40,599 nucleotides of DNA from a virus: positions 1-40,599 of IMG/VR virus record IMGVR_UViG_3300023278_002967; one strand, 5' to 3'. Shown here one piece after another: positions 14,625-22,410 of the stretch. Positions within the stretch are counted from its first letter, which is position 1, and the number at the start of each line of letters is the position of its first letter. The translations under genes and the position numbers were made by a program. The notes beneath the pieces are model-generated. The model was not told the DNA's origin. It was given only the letters and a program-made list of their open reading frames with translations, and searched no databases.

Positions 14625-14984
14625 ATAGAGGTTGCTTCCAGAGGTAATGATTTCTGGATAGGTTTTTCCGTCTAAATTACTGATTCCATCAGTCCAATAT
14701 GGGACTTTTTTGGGATTGAAACTAATGGCTTTGCTGGAGTCTATGGTGATGGTTGAAGGGTATTCAAAGCAGACAGAATCTGCGTCTACCCACGCACAAA
14801 CTGTTTTGTTTCGTCCCGCGCAAATGGCCTCAGCAATTCGGTTTTGATTGTGCAACCGACAGCCAACCATCAGAATTTGAACTCGGGCTGGGTCGTGATA
14901 TGTAACTCGGCCATCAGGATGTCTGACTTGAAATTTCTTGTGATTTTGTCCCAGTCCTAAATGGAATCTTACTCGGTAATTCAT
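14616..14984 (-). CDS. Unknown protein, 122 aa
   Basis: Soluble, with a basic N-terminus (MNYRVRFHLGLGQNHKKFQVR) and mixed strands, and cysteines that do not form zinc pairs. Similar N-terminal openings occur in phage-type hypothetical proteins, but I cannot name a family. A strong AAGGAGG precedes the ATG, which overlaps the stop of the 38-codon gene (ATGA). Third gene of an operon starting with the zinc-knuckle protein. Confidence 0.75.
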   Translation of the reverse strand: MNYRVRFHLGLGQNHKKFQVRHPDGRVTYHDPARVQILMVGCRLHNQNRIAEAICAGRNKTVCAWVDADSVCFEYPSTITIDSSKAISFNPKKVPYWTDGISNLDGKTYPEIITSGSNLYLK

Positions 14985-15097
14985 TGTTGTTTCCTCCTTT
15001 TCAAATATTCAATAACTTGGGGTGGTGGAAATGGATTCCCACACGGTTTTTTCTGTTGCACTTGCACATTTATCATCCACTGCCACTCACTTTTCAT
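14981..15097 (-). CDS. Micro-protein, 38 aa
   Basis: Hydrophilic, with a central PFPPPQ stretch and a basic end (YLKRRKQQ). It has ATGA overlaps at both ends and a GGAGG ribosome site, so it is well framed as a translated gene despite its size. No function can be assigned. Confidence 0.65.
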   Translation of the reverse strand: MKSEWQWMINVQVQQKKPCGNPFPPPQVIEYLKRRKQQ

Positions 15098-15390
15098 TCT
15101 GAAACCTCCACAAAATTTCTTTCGGGAAGAGGTTGGTTATGGGTTTTCTCATAGATTTTCTGACAATCTGGACAAACAGGCAGGGTGCGAGCGAACTCAT
15201 CTCCGAGATATTTCTGAGGCCACTCTTGAGATTTAGCGGAACACAGGTATCGGGAGGTTCCTGCAATATGAATGACCTTGGGTTTGGACAAGCGAGATTG
15301 ACGCTGAGACTCCTCTTTTTGGTCTGCCGATGCAGGGCAGTTTCTGGAGTTGTGTCCAGCCTCTCCGCAGTTACCGCATTTCCGTGCCAT
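15094..15390 (-). CDS. CCHC zinc-knuckle protein, 98 aa
   Basis: The N-terminal CGNCGEAGHNSRNC is a classic CX2CX4HX4C knuckle that binds single-stranded nucleic acid, as in CNBP and retroviral nucleocapsids. A second pair, CSAK...CPDC, may hold another zinc. The middle is charged and flexible. The ATG at 15390 is chosen by its TATA box 21 nt upstream over in-frame starts further up. First gene of an operon. Confidence 0.82.
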   Translation of the reverse strand: MARKCGNCGEAGHNSRNCPASADQKEESQRQSRLSKPKVIHIAGTSRYLCSAKSQEWPQKYLGDEFARTLPVCPDCQKIYEKTHNQPLPERNFVEVSE

Positions 15391-15410
15391 AGCACGAATC
15401 ACTCGTGCCA

Positions 15411-15420
15411 CCTATTTAAC
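15411..15420 (-). promoter_or_regulatory. TATA box, zinc-knuckle operon (start 15390)
   Basis: Coding-strand GTTAAATAGG, 21 nt to the ATG; overlaps the stop of the exonuclease-like gene. Confidence 0.8.
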
Positions 15421-16938
15421 TTCTCTCCAGGCTTTGCGAATCTTTTCTAACTGGGCTTTAGAAAATGTTAGATTATTGTTCCAATCACGGATGGTCTCAA
15501 TTGTTTTTTCATAGCCTTGTAGGTCTTTGTCCAATACAAGGTGTGCGGCTTCATATTTAACTTTGAAACTATTGAGCAATCTTTCTGTTAAGGATTTAAG
15601 GGTTCCTCTTTTTGAGTCGTCTAAATAGCGTCCAATATAATTCTGACTGAGGTATCGCTTGTTTCTTTTCCTAATTTCTAATCTCATGAGAGATTCTTGT
15701 TCATAGTAATCACACATCATCTTCTTGCTTGCAGGGTATTTTTCCAAGACATCTGTGATACGATGATTGACTCGGTGCCTTCGCTTATTTTTTTTATGAT
15801 GCCAGCAAAGGTTTTTTGCATACTGCATAATGGGTGTGCGATGACGATAACTCCAATGTGTTTTATCAAAAAAATCAAATCCGAATCCCGTGTGTGCCAA
15901 TGTTATATCTTGCTCACGAATATCTATCACATATTCGGGGGAGATGTAATAAAGGCTATTTAGATTTCTCAGCAACATCCAAATCAATTCTCTATCGTCC
16001 TTCATTTCGTCAAATCTAACAACTTCTTCGTAAGAATGTTTTTGCACCAGTAGTTCTCCATATCTCTCTTCAAAGGGAGTAATTTTCTTCCACTCATCAA
16101 CGGTTGTTGCTCCCTCTCTTTCTGTGTGATATGCGTCATGCGCTTCAAGATAAATTTTAAAACAATCTAATTTACACTGATTCCACTCATCAACGGTGTT
16201 GTTAAGTCGTATTTTTAAACCATCCAAAATCTCATTTCTGAGTTCTTCAGGCAACCAAATAAATTTGTCTTTGTAAATTACCTTTCTGAGATGATTCTTT
16301 GCCCATGTCATCCATTCAGGTGTGTATTCTCGGGACATCTTCAGTGCCTTAAAAACCAGATGTTCCTCTTCGGAAAAATCAGGGTCGTGATTGTTATATC
16401 TCCTTTCAGAGCCATATTGTTTGGAATTCTTTTTCCAATGCTGACGATTTTCATAAATTTGTTTGGTAATTTCTACATCAACTTTACAAGCAGCAGATAA
16501 TTTTTCGTAATCAAGATTTACCATATCTCTTCCTTTGGTTTGCTTGCGACGGCCAAAATGCTTCTTAGCGATTGAGTCTAATGAGGTATAATGTTTTGAA
16601 CCAGTGTATTCCTTGATACGGTGACACAAATCTACTGAATCTGAAATTTCTCCATCAAATCCAAGTGCCTTCATCACTAAAAAGTCAAATCCCTCTCCAT
16701 TATATGAAACAACTCTTTTAGCAGAATTAACCATCTCAAAAAATTCTGTTTGTTGGTCGGGACCAAATGTGTGATAGGTGTCATCGTCGTATGAATAAAC
16801 TACTGCAACTCTAATATCCAAGGGATAATCCAGATAGGTTTTTCCAGGTTCTGGGGCTAACCAACCACAAGTAAATGGGTTAGTTTCAATATCCAATACG
16901 ATAACTCCCTTGGATTTTTTAGTCCAGATGACTGCCAT
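15412..16938 (-). CDS. DEDD-family 3'-5' exonuclease-like protein with long C-terminal extension
   Basis: 508 residues. The first 165 form an RNase H-like exonuclease domain: VLDIET (Asp/Glu pair, about 14-19), VSYNGEGFDFLVM (about 78-90) and CKVDVEITKQIY (about 151-162). The residue four before the last Asp is Ala rather than the Tyr or His of DEDDy/DEDDh enzymes, so activity is uncertain. Residues 165-508 are helical, basic and aromatic with no domain I can name; no polymerase A or C motif is visible. Could act in proofreading, end resection or RNA turnover. Single transcript, leaderless. Confidence 0.8.
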   Translation of the reverse strand: MAVIWTKKSKGVIVLDIETNPFTCGWLAPEPGKTYLDYPLDIRVAVVYSYDDDTYHTFGPDQQTEFFEMVNSAKRVVSYNGEGFDFLVMKALGFDGEISDSVDLCHRIKEYTGSKHYTSLDSIAKKHFGRRKQTKGRDMVNLDYEKLSAACKVDVEITKQIYENRQHWKKNSKQYGSERRYNNHDPDFSEEEHLVFKALKMSREYTPEWMTWAKNHLRKVIYKDKFIWLPEELRNEILDGLKIRLNNTVDEWNQCKLDCFKIYLEAHDAYHTEREGATTVDEWKKITPFEERYGELLVQKHSYEEVVRFDEMKDDRELIWMLLRNLNSLYYISPEYVIDIREQDITLAHTGFGFDFFDKTHWSYRHRTPIMQYAKNLCWHHKKNKRRHRVNHRITDVLEKYPASKKMMCDYYEQESLMRLEIRKRNKRYLSQNYIGRYLDDSKRGTLKSLTERLLNSFKVKYEAAHLVLDKDLQGYEKTIETIRDWNNNLTFSKAQLEKIRKAWREVK

Positions 16939-16958
16939 GAGGGGTTATTTAACCCCCA

Positions 16959-16968
16959 CCTATTTAAC
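16959..16968 (-). promoter_or_regulatory. TATA box, 508-aa exonuclease-like gene (start 16938)
   Basis: Coding-strand GTTAAATAGG, 21 nt to the ATG. Confidence 0.8.
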
Positions 16969-17650
16969 TATTTTCAAGGACATTATCAACGAATGCTCGG
17001 CTAACCTTTTCATATCTTTGGTAACAATTGCTGCACAAACCCATGTTGAATCGGACTCCTGTGCTGGTGGTTCCCAATGGGTGGTATGTGGGAAGTAATT
17101 TAATAATATCTGGTGGGTAATTGGGCTCTAAGGTTTGAACTATTTTTCTGAGTTCTTGTTGGTATTCTTCTTCAAACGCTGCTTTGCCTTCATGGTCATT
17201 CCATTCTAAATTTAATTCTTTTCTGCGAGCCCACAATCTTTTTGACACAGGTGCCAGAAGTTCGTTGTATTCTTGGATGGCTTTTTTGGCGTTGTTATAC
17301 GATAATCCACAACTGAGGCAGGGTTCTTTGAAAAAGAAAGAATCTCCTGGATATACCACAGTAAATAGATTCATTATTTCTTTCCGCGCCTCTTCCTTTC
17401 GCTTTTCCATCCGCTGTGGTATCCAGGATGGGCTCCTGCCTGGGCCTCTTTTATCTTCCCAATCTTTATCAGTCATTTTTCTTTGCCAATAGGCATTGGA
17501 GTCAAACCACATATTTTGGTAGTCTCCAGGTTGCTTCAAGATATTTAGGACAGATTTTGAAGCATCGGGGAGGTTGTTGAATTTAGTGTCGGCATAGTTA
17601 ATGGGCGGATACCAACTTTTATAATACAGTAGCCAACGGTATTTTCCCAT
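16964..17650 (-). CDS. Unknown protein with split zinc site, 228 aa
   Basis: Two distant cysteine pairs, CLSC (about residue 111) and CSNC (about 206), could join to bind one zinc. Between them is a charged helical region (EEARKEIMNLF..., WARRKELNLEW). The N-terminus is rich in Tyr and Trp (YRWLLYYKSWYPP). No family recognised. Single leaderless transcript. Confidence 0.75.
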   Translation of the reverse strand: MGKYRWLLYYKSWYPPINYADTKFNNLPDASKSVLNILKQPGDYQNMWFDSNAYWQRKMTDKDWEDKRGPGRSPSWIPQRMEKRKEEARKEIMNLFTVVYPGDSFFFKEPCLSCGLSYNNAKKAIQEYNELLAPVSKRLWARRKELNLEWNDHEGKAAFEEEYQQELRKIVQTLEPNYPPDIIKLLPTYHPLGTTSTGVRFNMGLCSNCYQRYEKVSRAFVDNVLENS

Positions 17651-17670
17651 AATGGGTAATTAGTGGTTCA

Positions 17671-17680
17671 TCTATATTAA
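17671..17680 (-). promoter_or_regulatory. TATA box, 228-aa gene (start 17650)
   Basis: Coding-strand TTAATATAGA, 21 nt to the ATG. Confidence 0.6.
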
Positions 17681-17681
17681 G

Positions 17682-17789
17682 TTATTCTTCTAACATCCAC
17701 ACAATTTCCTTGACGGCTAAATCAAAAAGTAGAAAACAAATCCAGCAAGGTTGCGATTCACAAGTGCAAACCTGACGATATGAAATCAT
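17682..17789 (-). CDS. Cysteine-rich micro-protein (YRQVCTC family, long copy), 35 aa
   Basis: Begins MISYRQVCTCESQPCWIC: a CxC pair followed by CxxC that could bind one metal ion, then a hydrophobic helix. It starts two bases after the stop of the upstream gene (TAGTATG) with no ribosome site, so translation probably restarts there. A shorter relative lies at 18372..18443 in the same position relative to another gene. Shared codons differ only at third positions, which supports translation. Function unknown. Confidence 0.6.
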   Translation of the reverse strand: MISYRQVCTCESQPCWICFLLFDLAVKEIVWMLEE

Positions 17790-17790
17790 A

Positions 17791-18366
17791 CTAATCAAAT
17801 AAAAATCGGGGTAAATGGTTTCGGTGGGTGTAATTGATTATGCGGAATCCATATTTTGCAAACCTCTCATTGAACTCACGAACTATGGGCTTATCATTGG
17901 GTGTGGTTGTGAAAATTAAAACCATCTTTTCATAGTGTGCCATGCCATGTTTATTATTAACAAACCACGGAATCACCATCTTTATTTCGGGGAATTTTTC
18001 TAAGGTTATATGAAAATAGGGTCTTTCGGGATGTTTAGCATCGTATCCATGGAAGACCAAGGAGTTATTTATGACACTCATTGGAGCAAGTTTAGTAATC
18101 TCCCAAGTTGGTGCGGGTTGTGGTTGCTCTTGGTATAATATTCGGAGTATTTTTCTCAATCTTTTAATATCTCTTGCTGCTGGTGCGGAGGTGGTGTTTC
18201 TCTGGTCAATTTTAAATGCCTCCAAAGAATAATTATTCATGTAGAGAAATTCAATGAAGTCTACCAAAGGGAGGTCTAAGGAAATCTCCTCTTCTGGAGC
18301 CCAACTAATCTTAATGCCATACTCATCTACAAAATGGCTAACCATATATTGTGGATTAAGTGTCAT
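17791..18366 (-). CDS. Unknown protein, 191 aa
   Basis: No family recognised. A soluble protein with an acidic N-terminal part (WAPEEEISLDLPLVDFIEFLY), a basic middle (DIKRLRKILRILY) and a C-terminal part with strand character (MVLIFTTTPNDKPIVREF). First gene of a pair with the 35-residue cysteine micro-protein. Leaderless start. Confidence 0.75.
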   Translation of the reverse strand: MTLNPQYMVSHFVDEYGIKISWAPEEEISLDLPLVDFIEFLYMNNYSLEAFKIDQRNTTSAPAARDIKRLRKILRILYQEQPQPAPTWEITKLAPMSVINNSLVFHGYDAKHPERPYFHITLEKFPEIKMVIPWFVNNKHGMAHYEKMVLIFTTTPNDKPIVREFNERFAKYGFRIINYTHRNHLPRFLFD

Positions 18367-18371
18367 AATAT

Positions 18372-18443
18372 CTAATGCTTGCGCTTGTTATATGAAGTTA
18401 ATGGTTGGGATTCGCAGGTGCAGACCTGACGATAAACAAGCAT
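18372..18443 (-). CDS. Cysteine-rich micro-protein (YRQVCTC family, short copy), 23 aa
   Basis: Begins MLVYRQVCTCESQP, matching the protein at 17682..17789 for ten residues, but ends before the CxxC pair. It starts one base after the stop of the upstream gene (TAATATG). Its end runs through the promoter of the next gene (18387..18396). It may be a functional short peptide or a decaying duplicate. Confidence 0.45.
   Translation of the reverse strand: MLVYRQVCTCESQPLTSYNKRKH
18387..18396 (-). promoter_or_regulatory. TATA box, 191-aa gene (start 18366)
   Basis: Coding-strand TTCATATAAC, 21 nt to the ATG; lies within the short cysteine micro-gene. Confidence 0.6.
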
Positions 18444-18444
18444 A

Positions 18445-18723
18445 TTATTCAATTGCCAATCTTAAAGAGTGGCTTGAGTCCATGCCTTCAATGTTGGCAC
18501 GGTCTTTAGAAAGTTTCTTAGCAAGTTCGGAGGCAGCAGGTTTTGTAAAGTCTGCGAGGGTGGTCTGTGAGTCATCAAGGGTATTGCTCTCGTTGAGTCC
18601 TGTGTGTTTCAAAATCTGGTCATTGACATCCAAGACAGTAGCCACCATTCTTTGAAAGTAAATGCTAACAAGTGCTAACAAAAACCATGTTACCAAAATT
18701 AGAGAGAACAAAATCATATCCAC
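18445..18723 (-). CDS. Single-span membrane protein, 92 aa
   Basis: An N-terminal membrane helix (ILFSLILVTWFLLALVSIYF) is followed by a soluble helical domain of about 65 polar residues. GAGGAG lies eight bases before a GTG at 18723, which I take as the start; an upstream GTG at 18732 (GTGA overlap) and an ATG at 18717 are alternatives. Second gene of an operon with the winged-helix protein. Role unknown. Confidence 0.65.
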   Translation of the reverse strand: MDMILFSLILVTWFLLALVSIYFQRMVATVLDVNDQILKHTGLNESNTLDDSQTTLADFTKPAASELAKKLSKDRANIEGMDSSHSLRLAIE

Positions 18724-18728
18724 GACAA

Positions 18729-18941
18729 TCACTCCTCTTCTGGATTTAGAGAAACTGTGTATCGGCGGTATCTTTGTCCTGTGGGGTCAGTCTTCCATTC
18801 ACGAGAAAATTCCCAACCTCTTTCTTCCAAATCAGCGATACGACGAGGCAACGCTCTGATACGATAAATTGCTTGCGCTTCCACATTTGAAATGGAGGGT
18901 GCTTGGCTAAAGTGTAGGCGGAGTAAATCCAGTTGGCTCAT
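18729..18941 (-). CDS. Winged helix-turn-helix protein (HTH_39-like), 70 aa
   Basis: A compact DNA-binding domain of a type common in phages: SNVEAQAIYRIRALPRRIADLEERGW matches the helix-turn-recognition helix pattern of the HTH_39 group, followed by a wing (DPTGQRYRRYTV). Likely a small transcription regulator or a module for binding viral DNA. First gene of its operon, leaderless. The family assignment is from memory of the pattern. Confidence 0.78.
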   Translation of the reverse strand: MSQLDLLRLHFSQAPSISNVEAQAIYRIRALPRRIADLEERGWEFSREWKTDPTGQRYRRYTVSLNPEEE

Positions 18942-18962
18942 ATTATTTAGAGAGTGACACTA

Positions 18963-18972
18963 CCTATATGAA
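18963..18972 (-). promoter_or_regulatory. TATA box, winged-helix operon (start 18941)
   Basis: Coding-strand TTCATATAGG, 22 nt to the ATG. Confidence 0.7.
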
Positions 18973-18977
18973 TGTTC

Positions 18978-19481
18978 TTAGCCCCATTGAATTACGGTCC
19001 AACGAGGGTTATCATTATACATGATTTTCCAACCAAGAGCAAGAAATTTTTCCAGAACTGGTTTTCCATTGAGGCTGGAATCAGTATCGTCTATTATGAC
19101 TACTGCTTTTTGAAACCACGATTCAACTTCTGGGAGTTTATACCATTCAAAAATTAAATCTCTACTTCCTTTTGTGGGAGTTCCATCAACAATAATCAAA
19201 TCACAATTTTTCTGGAGAATGGGTTTAAGGTGGTCGTGAGAATACCAACCATTTTCTACGGGGACTAAAATAGATTCTTCTTGCACCCATTTAGGGTCGT
19301 GTTCAATAGAAACTACTTTGTGTCCTGCTGTGGTTAATCTCGGTGTTCCTGTGCCTGAGCCAAATTCTACAATATCAAGTTGAGGCTCCATATATTCTTG
19401 CATCCAGTCAATAACTGCTCTATCCATGGAATAATCTTGAACGGGTAAATTATCTGGGTGCCAATTATAATGGACTCTCAT
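18978..19481 (-). CDS. SAM-dependent methyltransferase-like protein, 167 aa
   Basis: A class I Rossmann-type methyltransferase fold: VEFGSGTGT (about 38-46) is the SAM-binding glycine loop, VVSIEHDPKW (about 55-64) ends in the acidic residue that holds the ribose, and CDLIIVDGTP (about 92-101) is motif IV-like, followed by VVIIDDTDS. No NPPY or DPPY motif, so it is not an obvious DNA adenine or cytosine methylase. Substrate unknown; small molecule, glycan or protein are all possible. Leaderless, own promoter. Confidence 0.82.
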   Translation of the reverse strand: MRVHYNWHPDNLPVQDYSMDRAVIDWMQEYMEPQLDIVEFGSGTGTPRLTTAGHKVVSIEHDPKWVQEESILVPVENGWYSHDHLKPILQKNCDLIIVDGTPTKGSRDLIFEWYKLPEVESWFQKAVVIIDDTDSSLNGKPVLEKFLALGWKIMYNDNPRWTVIQWG

Positions 19482-19500
19482 AACTATGAATTACTAACTT

Positions 19501-19510
19501 AATATTTAAA
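19501..19510 (-). promoter_or_regulatory. TATA box, methyltransferase-like gene (start 19481)
   Basis: Coding-strand TTTAAATATT, about 20 nt to the ATG; lacks the usual AGG end. A 6-bp inverted repeat (AGCAAT/ATTGCT) lies just upstream at 19522..19535. Confidence 0.55.
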
Positions 19511-19586
19511 TCTAATCCTTGAGCAATGAATTGCTGGGGGGTGGGGAGGTCATTAGGGACAAGCAATAATGGGGACTAAATTAGCC

Positions 19587-19964
19587 TCATACTATCAGTT
19601 GCGATAGTTCAGATAGTGCTTGCATATTAGAGATGCCTTCAAAAATTCCTACGGTGTTCATACCCATCCAAATGATATTGACTAATACTGGTGCCATAGC
19701 GTCATGATAAAACGCCGTCAATAATAATCCTGTGGAACCAATAAGGCTAACTCCGTGATATGTGGCTGAAGTGTTTGATAACCAACCTCGTGAAACAGAA
19801 GTTACTGCGGCTAATTGTAATGCTCCACCTGCGTAACCGACGGCATCCATCATTTTACGGCCATATTTTTTATCAAGATAACTTCTCAATTTGTTAGAAC
19901 GCTGGGCAGCAAATAGGCTGGCTCCAGTGAATGCAACGGCTACTCCAATCACTAATTTGTTCAT
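19587..19964 (-). CDS. Multi-span membrane protein, 125 aa
   Basis: Hydrophobic segments at residues about 3-20, 50-64, 76-92 and 95-112 suggest three or four membrane helices, with a basic loop (RSNKLRSYLDKKYGRK) facing the cytoplasm. The ATG at 19964 has GAGGT upstream; earlier in-frame starts overlap the previous gene. Second gene of a pair with the tail-anchored protein at 19966..20622. Could be an envelope protein pair. Confidence 0.72.
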   Translation of the reverse strand: MNKLVIGVAVAFTGASLFAAQRSNKLRSYLDKKYGRKMMDAVGYAGGALQLAAVTSVSRGWLSNTSATYHGVSLIGSTGLLLTAFYHDAMAPVLVNIIWMGMNTVGIFEGISNMQALSELSQLIV

Positions 19965-19965
19965 C

Positions 19966-20622
19966 TTATGAACCTCTGTATAATTTGTATGCTTTCCATG
20001 AGGCACCTACGAGCCCAAGCGATACTACTATTGTAATTACTCTCCCAGAATTATTCTGGGTGGTGGTCGTGGAAGTATTGCTATTGTTTTGAGAGTTGTT
20101 TCCAAACAGATTTCCGAATCCTCCAAATCCGCCTGTGTCAAATGATTGATTAGGGGTCATACCTTCGTCTTGACAATCAATTTCATTGACTGTGGTTTCT
20201 GTCAGAAGATTATTGGTAATGTTCATCAGACCCACAATTTGGTCATGAGTGATTGCAGATGATTCTAATGAACCGTTTTGGGAAGAAGTTCCGTCTTCAG
20301 CATATATCCAGTAATGTAATTTCGTCCCATATTTTTCTAAGTTATGACACCACCTTAATTCGTGGGCCTCTGTATATTGGGTGAGTTCCAAATAATTAGT
20401 GGCTTGAGATTCTTTTGAATTGTATTGCTGCTGTGCTAAATCAAAAAGACGCTGAGTGGCATCGTCATGAGTATATTCTCCAGTTTCTGGGTCGTAATCG
20501 TCGTAATATTGGTCTAAAGTTGGAGGGGTGCCGATAACCTTTTCTAAATCTGAAGTTGATGATTCAGTATGGAACGAACGGGTATTAAAATTCTTGATGT
20601 CTAATGAACCATGCCCGAACAT
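19966..20622 (-). CDS. Tail-anchored protein with Gly/Asn/Ser/Thr-rich linker, 218 aa
   Basis: Soluble acidic N-terminal domain (residues 1-155), then a low-complexity linker of glycine, phenylalanine and asparagine (FDTGGFGGFGNLFGN), a Thr/Asn/Ser run, and one C-terminal membrane helix (VITIVVSLGLVGASW) with a basic end. The ATG at 20622 is set by its TATA box. The layout would suit a virion surface or envelope protein; no family recognised. It carries LRWCHNLEK, close to LRWAHNLKD in the protein at 37550..37891. Confidence 0.75.
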   Translation of the reverse strand: MFGHGSLDIKNFNTRSFHTESSTSDLEKVIGTPPTLDQYYDDYDPETGEYTHDDATQRLFDLAQQQYNSKESQATNYLELTQYTEAHELRWCHNLEKYGTKLHYWIYAEDGTSSQNGSLESSAITHDQIVGLMNITNNLLTETTVNEIDCQDEGMTPNQSFDTGGFGGFGNLFGNNSQNNSNTSTTTTQNNSGRVITIVVSLGLVGASWKAYKLYRGS

Positions 20623-20639
20623 GATATGGTATTGACGCT

Positions 20640-20771
20640 TCAACTATTTGAACTTGTTTCATCTAAACGAAAACTCATATTGCAACTTTGACAAACCAAT
20701 GTTTCCTTATCTACCCTACATTGACGACGACAAGGCCCTCCTACGGACACATATTTTACATTTTTTGCCAT
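20640..20771 (-). CDS. Zinc-ribbon micro-protein, 43 aa
   Basis: CRRQC and CQSC pairs (residues 14-18 and 27-30) form a likely zinc ribbon, flanked by a basic start (MAKNVKYVSVGG). It is transcribed alone from its own TATA box, with the start 21 nt below, which supports it as a real gene despite its length. Function unknown. Confidence 0.68.
   Translation of the reverse strand: MAKNVKYVSVGGPCRRQCRVDKETLVCQSCNMSFRLDETSSNS
20643..20652 (-). promoter_or_regulatory. TATA box, tail-anchored/membrane pair (start 20622)
   Basis: Coding-strand TTCAAATAGT, 21 nt to the ATG; overlaps the end of the 43-aa gene. Confidence 0.65.
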
Positions 20772-20788
20772 GCTATTTACCTCTTTTT

Positions 20789-21343
20789 TCAACTATTTGA
20801 ATCTGGTGTAAAATAATTGGACGCTATCCAATCATCCAAATCCCTAAATTCAGAACTGCTGTTTTCTTCAAAAAGAATGGTGGAGACTACCTCATCTCGG
20901 TAATTGTCCCGAGCCATATTTTTGTATTTGTCTAAAAACCAAGCGATTCTTTCTTCTGTGAAAGTTTTGTTATCTGTAACAAATGTGTTGGTTTTAACAT
21001 CTATCTTGATGTGCCAGTTACAGCAAGGGCAAGTATATAATTTCTCTTTGAGGGTCTTGTTATCTTGTTTATACAAATAATAGGGGCAGTGGATACATTT
21101 AATGATAATTTTTTGATTGCTCTTTTCAACTATGGCTCCTTCTGGATAATTGCTATCATAGTGCAGACAACGCAAACAAAGCCAGTTCTTAAAATAAGTT
21201 TCTCTGGTAATGGAATATTCCTCCGTATTTTCTACGGTCGGGCTGGAGAAAATCCCTTCTTGCTCCATAGCAAATGGTGTGGATTGGGCAGTGCTTTCTG
21301 GTTCTCCCTCATATTGACATTGAACACACAATTTGAAATTCAT
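20789..21343 (-). CDS. Multi-zinc-ribbon protein, 184 aa
   Basis: Four CxxC pairs: CVQC (6-9), CLRC (about 56), CIHC (about 83) and CPCC (about 105), enough for two zinc sites. The C-terminal third is helical and acidic. GGTGAT precedes an ATG that overlaps the upstream stop (ATGA). Third gene of an operon with another zinc-ribbon protein and a possible nuclease. Role unknown, possibly nucleic-acid binding. Confidence 0.72.
   Translation of the reverse strand: MNFKLCVQCQYEGEPESTAQSTPFAMEQEGIFSSPTVENTEEYSITRETYFKNWLCLRCLHYDSNYPEGAIVEKSNQKIIIKCIHCPYYLYKQDNKTLKEKLYTCPCCNWHIKIDVKTNTFVTDNKTFTEERIAWFLDKYKNMARDNYRDEVVSTILFEENSSSEFRDLDDWIASNYFTPDSNS
20792..20801 (-). promoter_or_regulatory. TATA box, 43-aa zinc ribbon (start 20771)
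   Basis: Coding-strand TTCAAATAGT, 21 nt to the ATG; lies at the end of the 184-aa gene. Confidence 0.65.
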
Positions 21344-21813
21344 TGCGAATCACCGTAGCCTATTGGGTAGTCTGTGAATCTTTCAGGCATTTCAGTAAGT
21401 CCTGCTTGTTGTGCTTTTAAAACTTCGGTGTCACGCAAGGGTTTTCTAACAATTGTGATGGTATCGTCTTCTTGATGATTGATTTTGAAACTAAAGAAGC
21501 AACAACCACAGGAATAGTCCGTAGATTCTGGTGGGTTTTTATGAGGGTCAGTTCCTGCGGGGAAGTTTTGTGATACTCTCATGCCTCGGTTACATTCAAC
21601 ACACAGCACGGCTGTTTCATATCCTGAACGAACTTCCCAATCTGCGGTGATATACTCATCAGATTCCTCATCAAAAATTTCGTCAGAATAGTTTTCCCAA
21701 TAGCCACAGTCAAAACAATTAAACCAATAGGCATTACCATGTCCTTGTGCGAAGGTATTGTATGGAACCTGTTTGCATTTACCACACTCAGGGCAATCAG
21801 ACCAAGAGCCCAA
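21340..21813 (-). CDS. Multi-zinc-ribbon protein, 157 aa
   Basis: Cysteine groups CPECGKC (7-13), CFDC (about 33), CVEC (about 71) and CGCC (about 102) form two zinc ribbons in the first 105 residues. The end is strand-rich then polar. It appears to start at a TTG (21813) with GAGGGG upstream, one base after the previous stop; no ATG is available. It shares the four-pair layout of its downstream neighbour, so the two may be diverged duplicates. Confidence 0.7.
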   Translation of the reverse strand: MGSWSDCPECGKCKQVPYNTFAQGHGNAYWFNCFDCGYWENYSDEIFDEESDEYITADWEVRSGYETAVLCVECNRGMRVSQNFPAGTDPHKNPPESTDYSCGCCFFSFKINHQEDDTITIVRKPLRDTEVLKAQQAGLTEMPERFTDYPIGYGDSQ

Positions 21814-21814
21814 A

Positions 21815-22390
21815 TTAACCCCTCAATGTCCTCATCAATTCGTCAATCGGGCGCAAATGGTTTTCATAAATACAATGCGTAATGCGTCCAGGTGTGCTGT
21901 TCTTTTCTCGTCCACGGCTGTTGTTTCCGTTTTGAATCTCAGCAGAAATTCTTTGCATATCTTCCTTAGAAAGATAGCCCTCAATACGGATATTTTTGGG
22001 TTTCTGTAAGTCGCCATTCTCAAAGTCAATAGGTGTCATCTTGATGTAGTAATCAAACTTGAGGTTGCTGGGTTGGTAATACAATCCTGAATAGCGTGTG
22101 GTTTTAACATCGGTGCGTGTGCGTCCATAGTCAAACTCAAAATCTGCGGAAGCAGTATCGGTGGTAACAAACTCAATCCATTCGTATTGGATAGGCTTGT
22201 CTGTGACTGTGGGGGCGTTTTCTACCTTAGCCATATACCAATCAAACATAATTTCTCCGAGAACTCCATGCCAGTCTGTGGGTCCGTTGCTTCGCTTGTT
22301 AGAAGTCTTGATTTTGTTAAAATCTTCCTGCATAGTTTTTGCACGAACAATGAATTTACTGGCTACTGGGATGTCAAAATGCTTTTCCAT
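21815..22390 (-). CDS. Possible PD-(D/E)XK nuclease, 191 aa
   Basis: Residues about 42-50 (GVLGEIMFDW) provide a conserved-looking Glu, and ADFEFDYGRTRTDVKTTR (about 81-98) has the Asp...(D/E)xK core of restriction-type nucleases. This pattern suggests a phage-type PD-(D/E)XK enzyme, for example for DNA end processing; I rate it as moderate support only. The C-terminal third is polar. The ATG at 22390 is fixed by its TATA box 21 nt upstream; a GTG at 22411 would lie inside the box. Confidence 0.65.
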   Translation of the reverse strand: MEKHFDIPVASKFIVRAKTMQEDFNKIKTSNKRSNGPTDWHGVLGEIMFDWYMAKVENAPTVTDKPIQYEWIEFVTTDTASADFEFDYGRTRTDVKTTRYSGLYYQPSNLKFDYYIKMTPIDFENGDLQKPKNIRIEGYLSKEDMQRISAEIQNGNNSRGREKNSTPGRITHCIYENHLRPIDELMRTLRG

Positions 22391-22410
22391 ATTCTTCCAT
22401 AGCGAACACA

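Noticed and set aside
15412-16938. Family B DNA polymerase, because of the N-terminal exonuclease domain and size
   Set aside because: No DxxSLYPS-like or YGDTD-like palm motif appears in residues 165-508.
19511-19586. Small gene or hairpin terminator in the gap behind 19587
   Set aside because: Only a 13-codon frame is present. The inverted repeat AGCAAT/ATTGCT is short and lacks a T-run.
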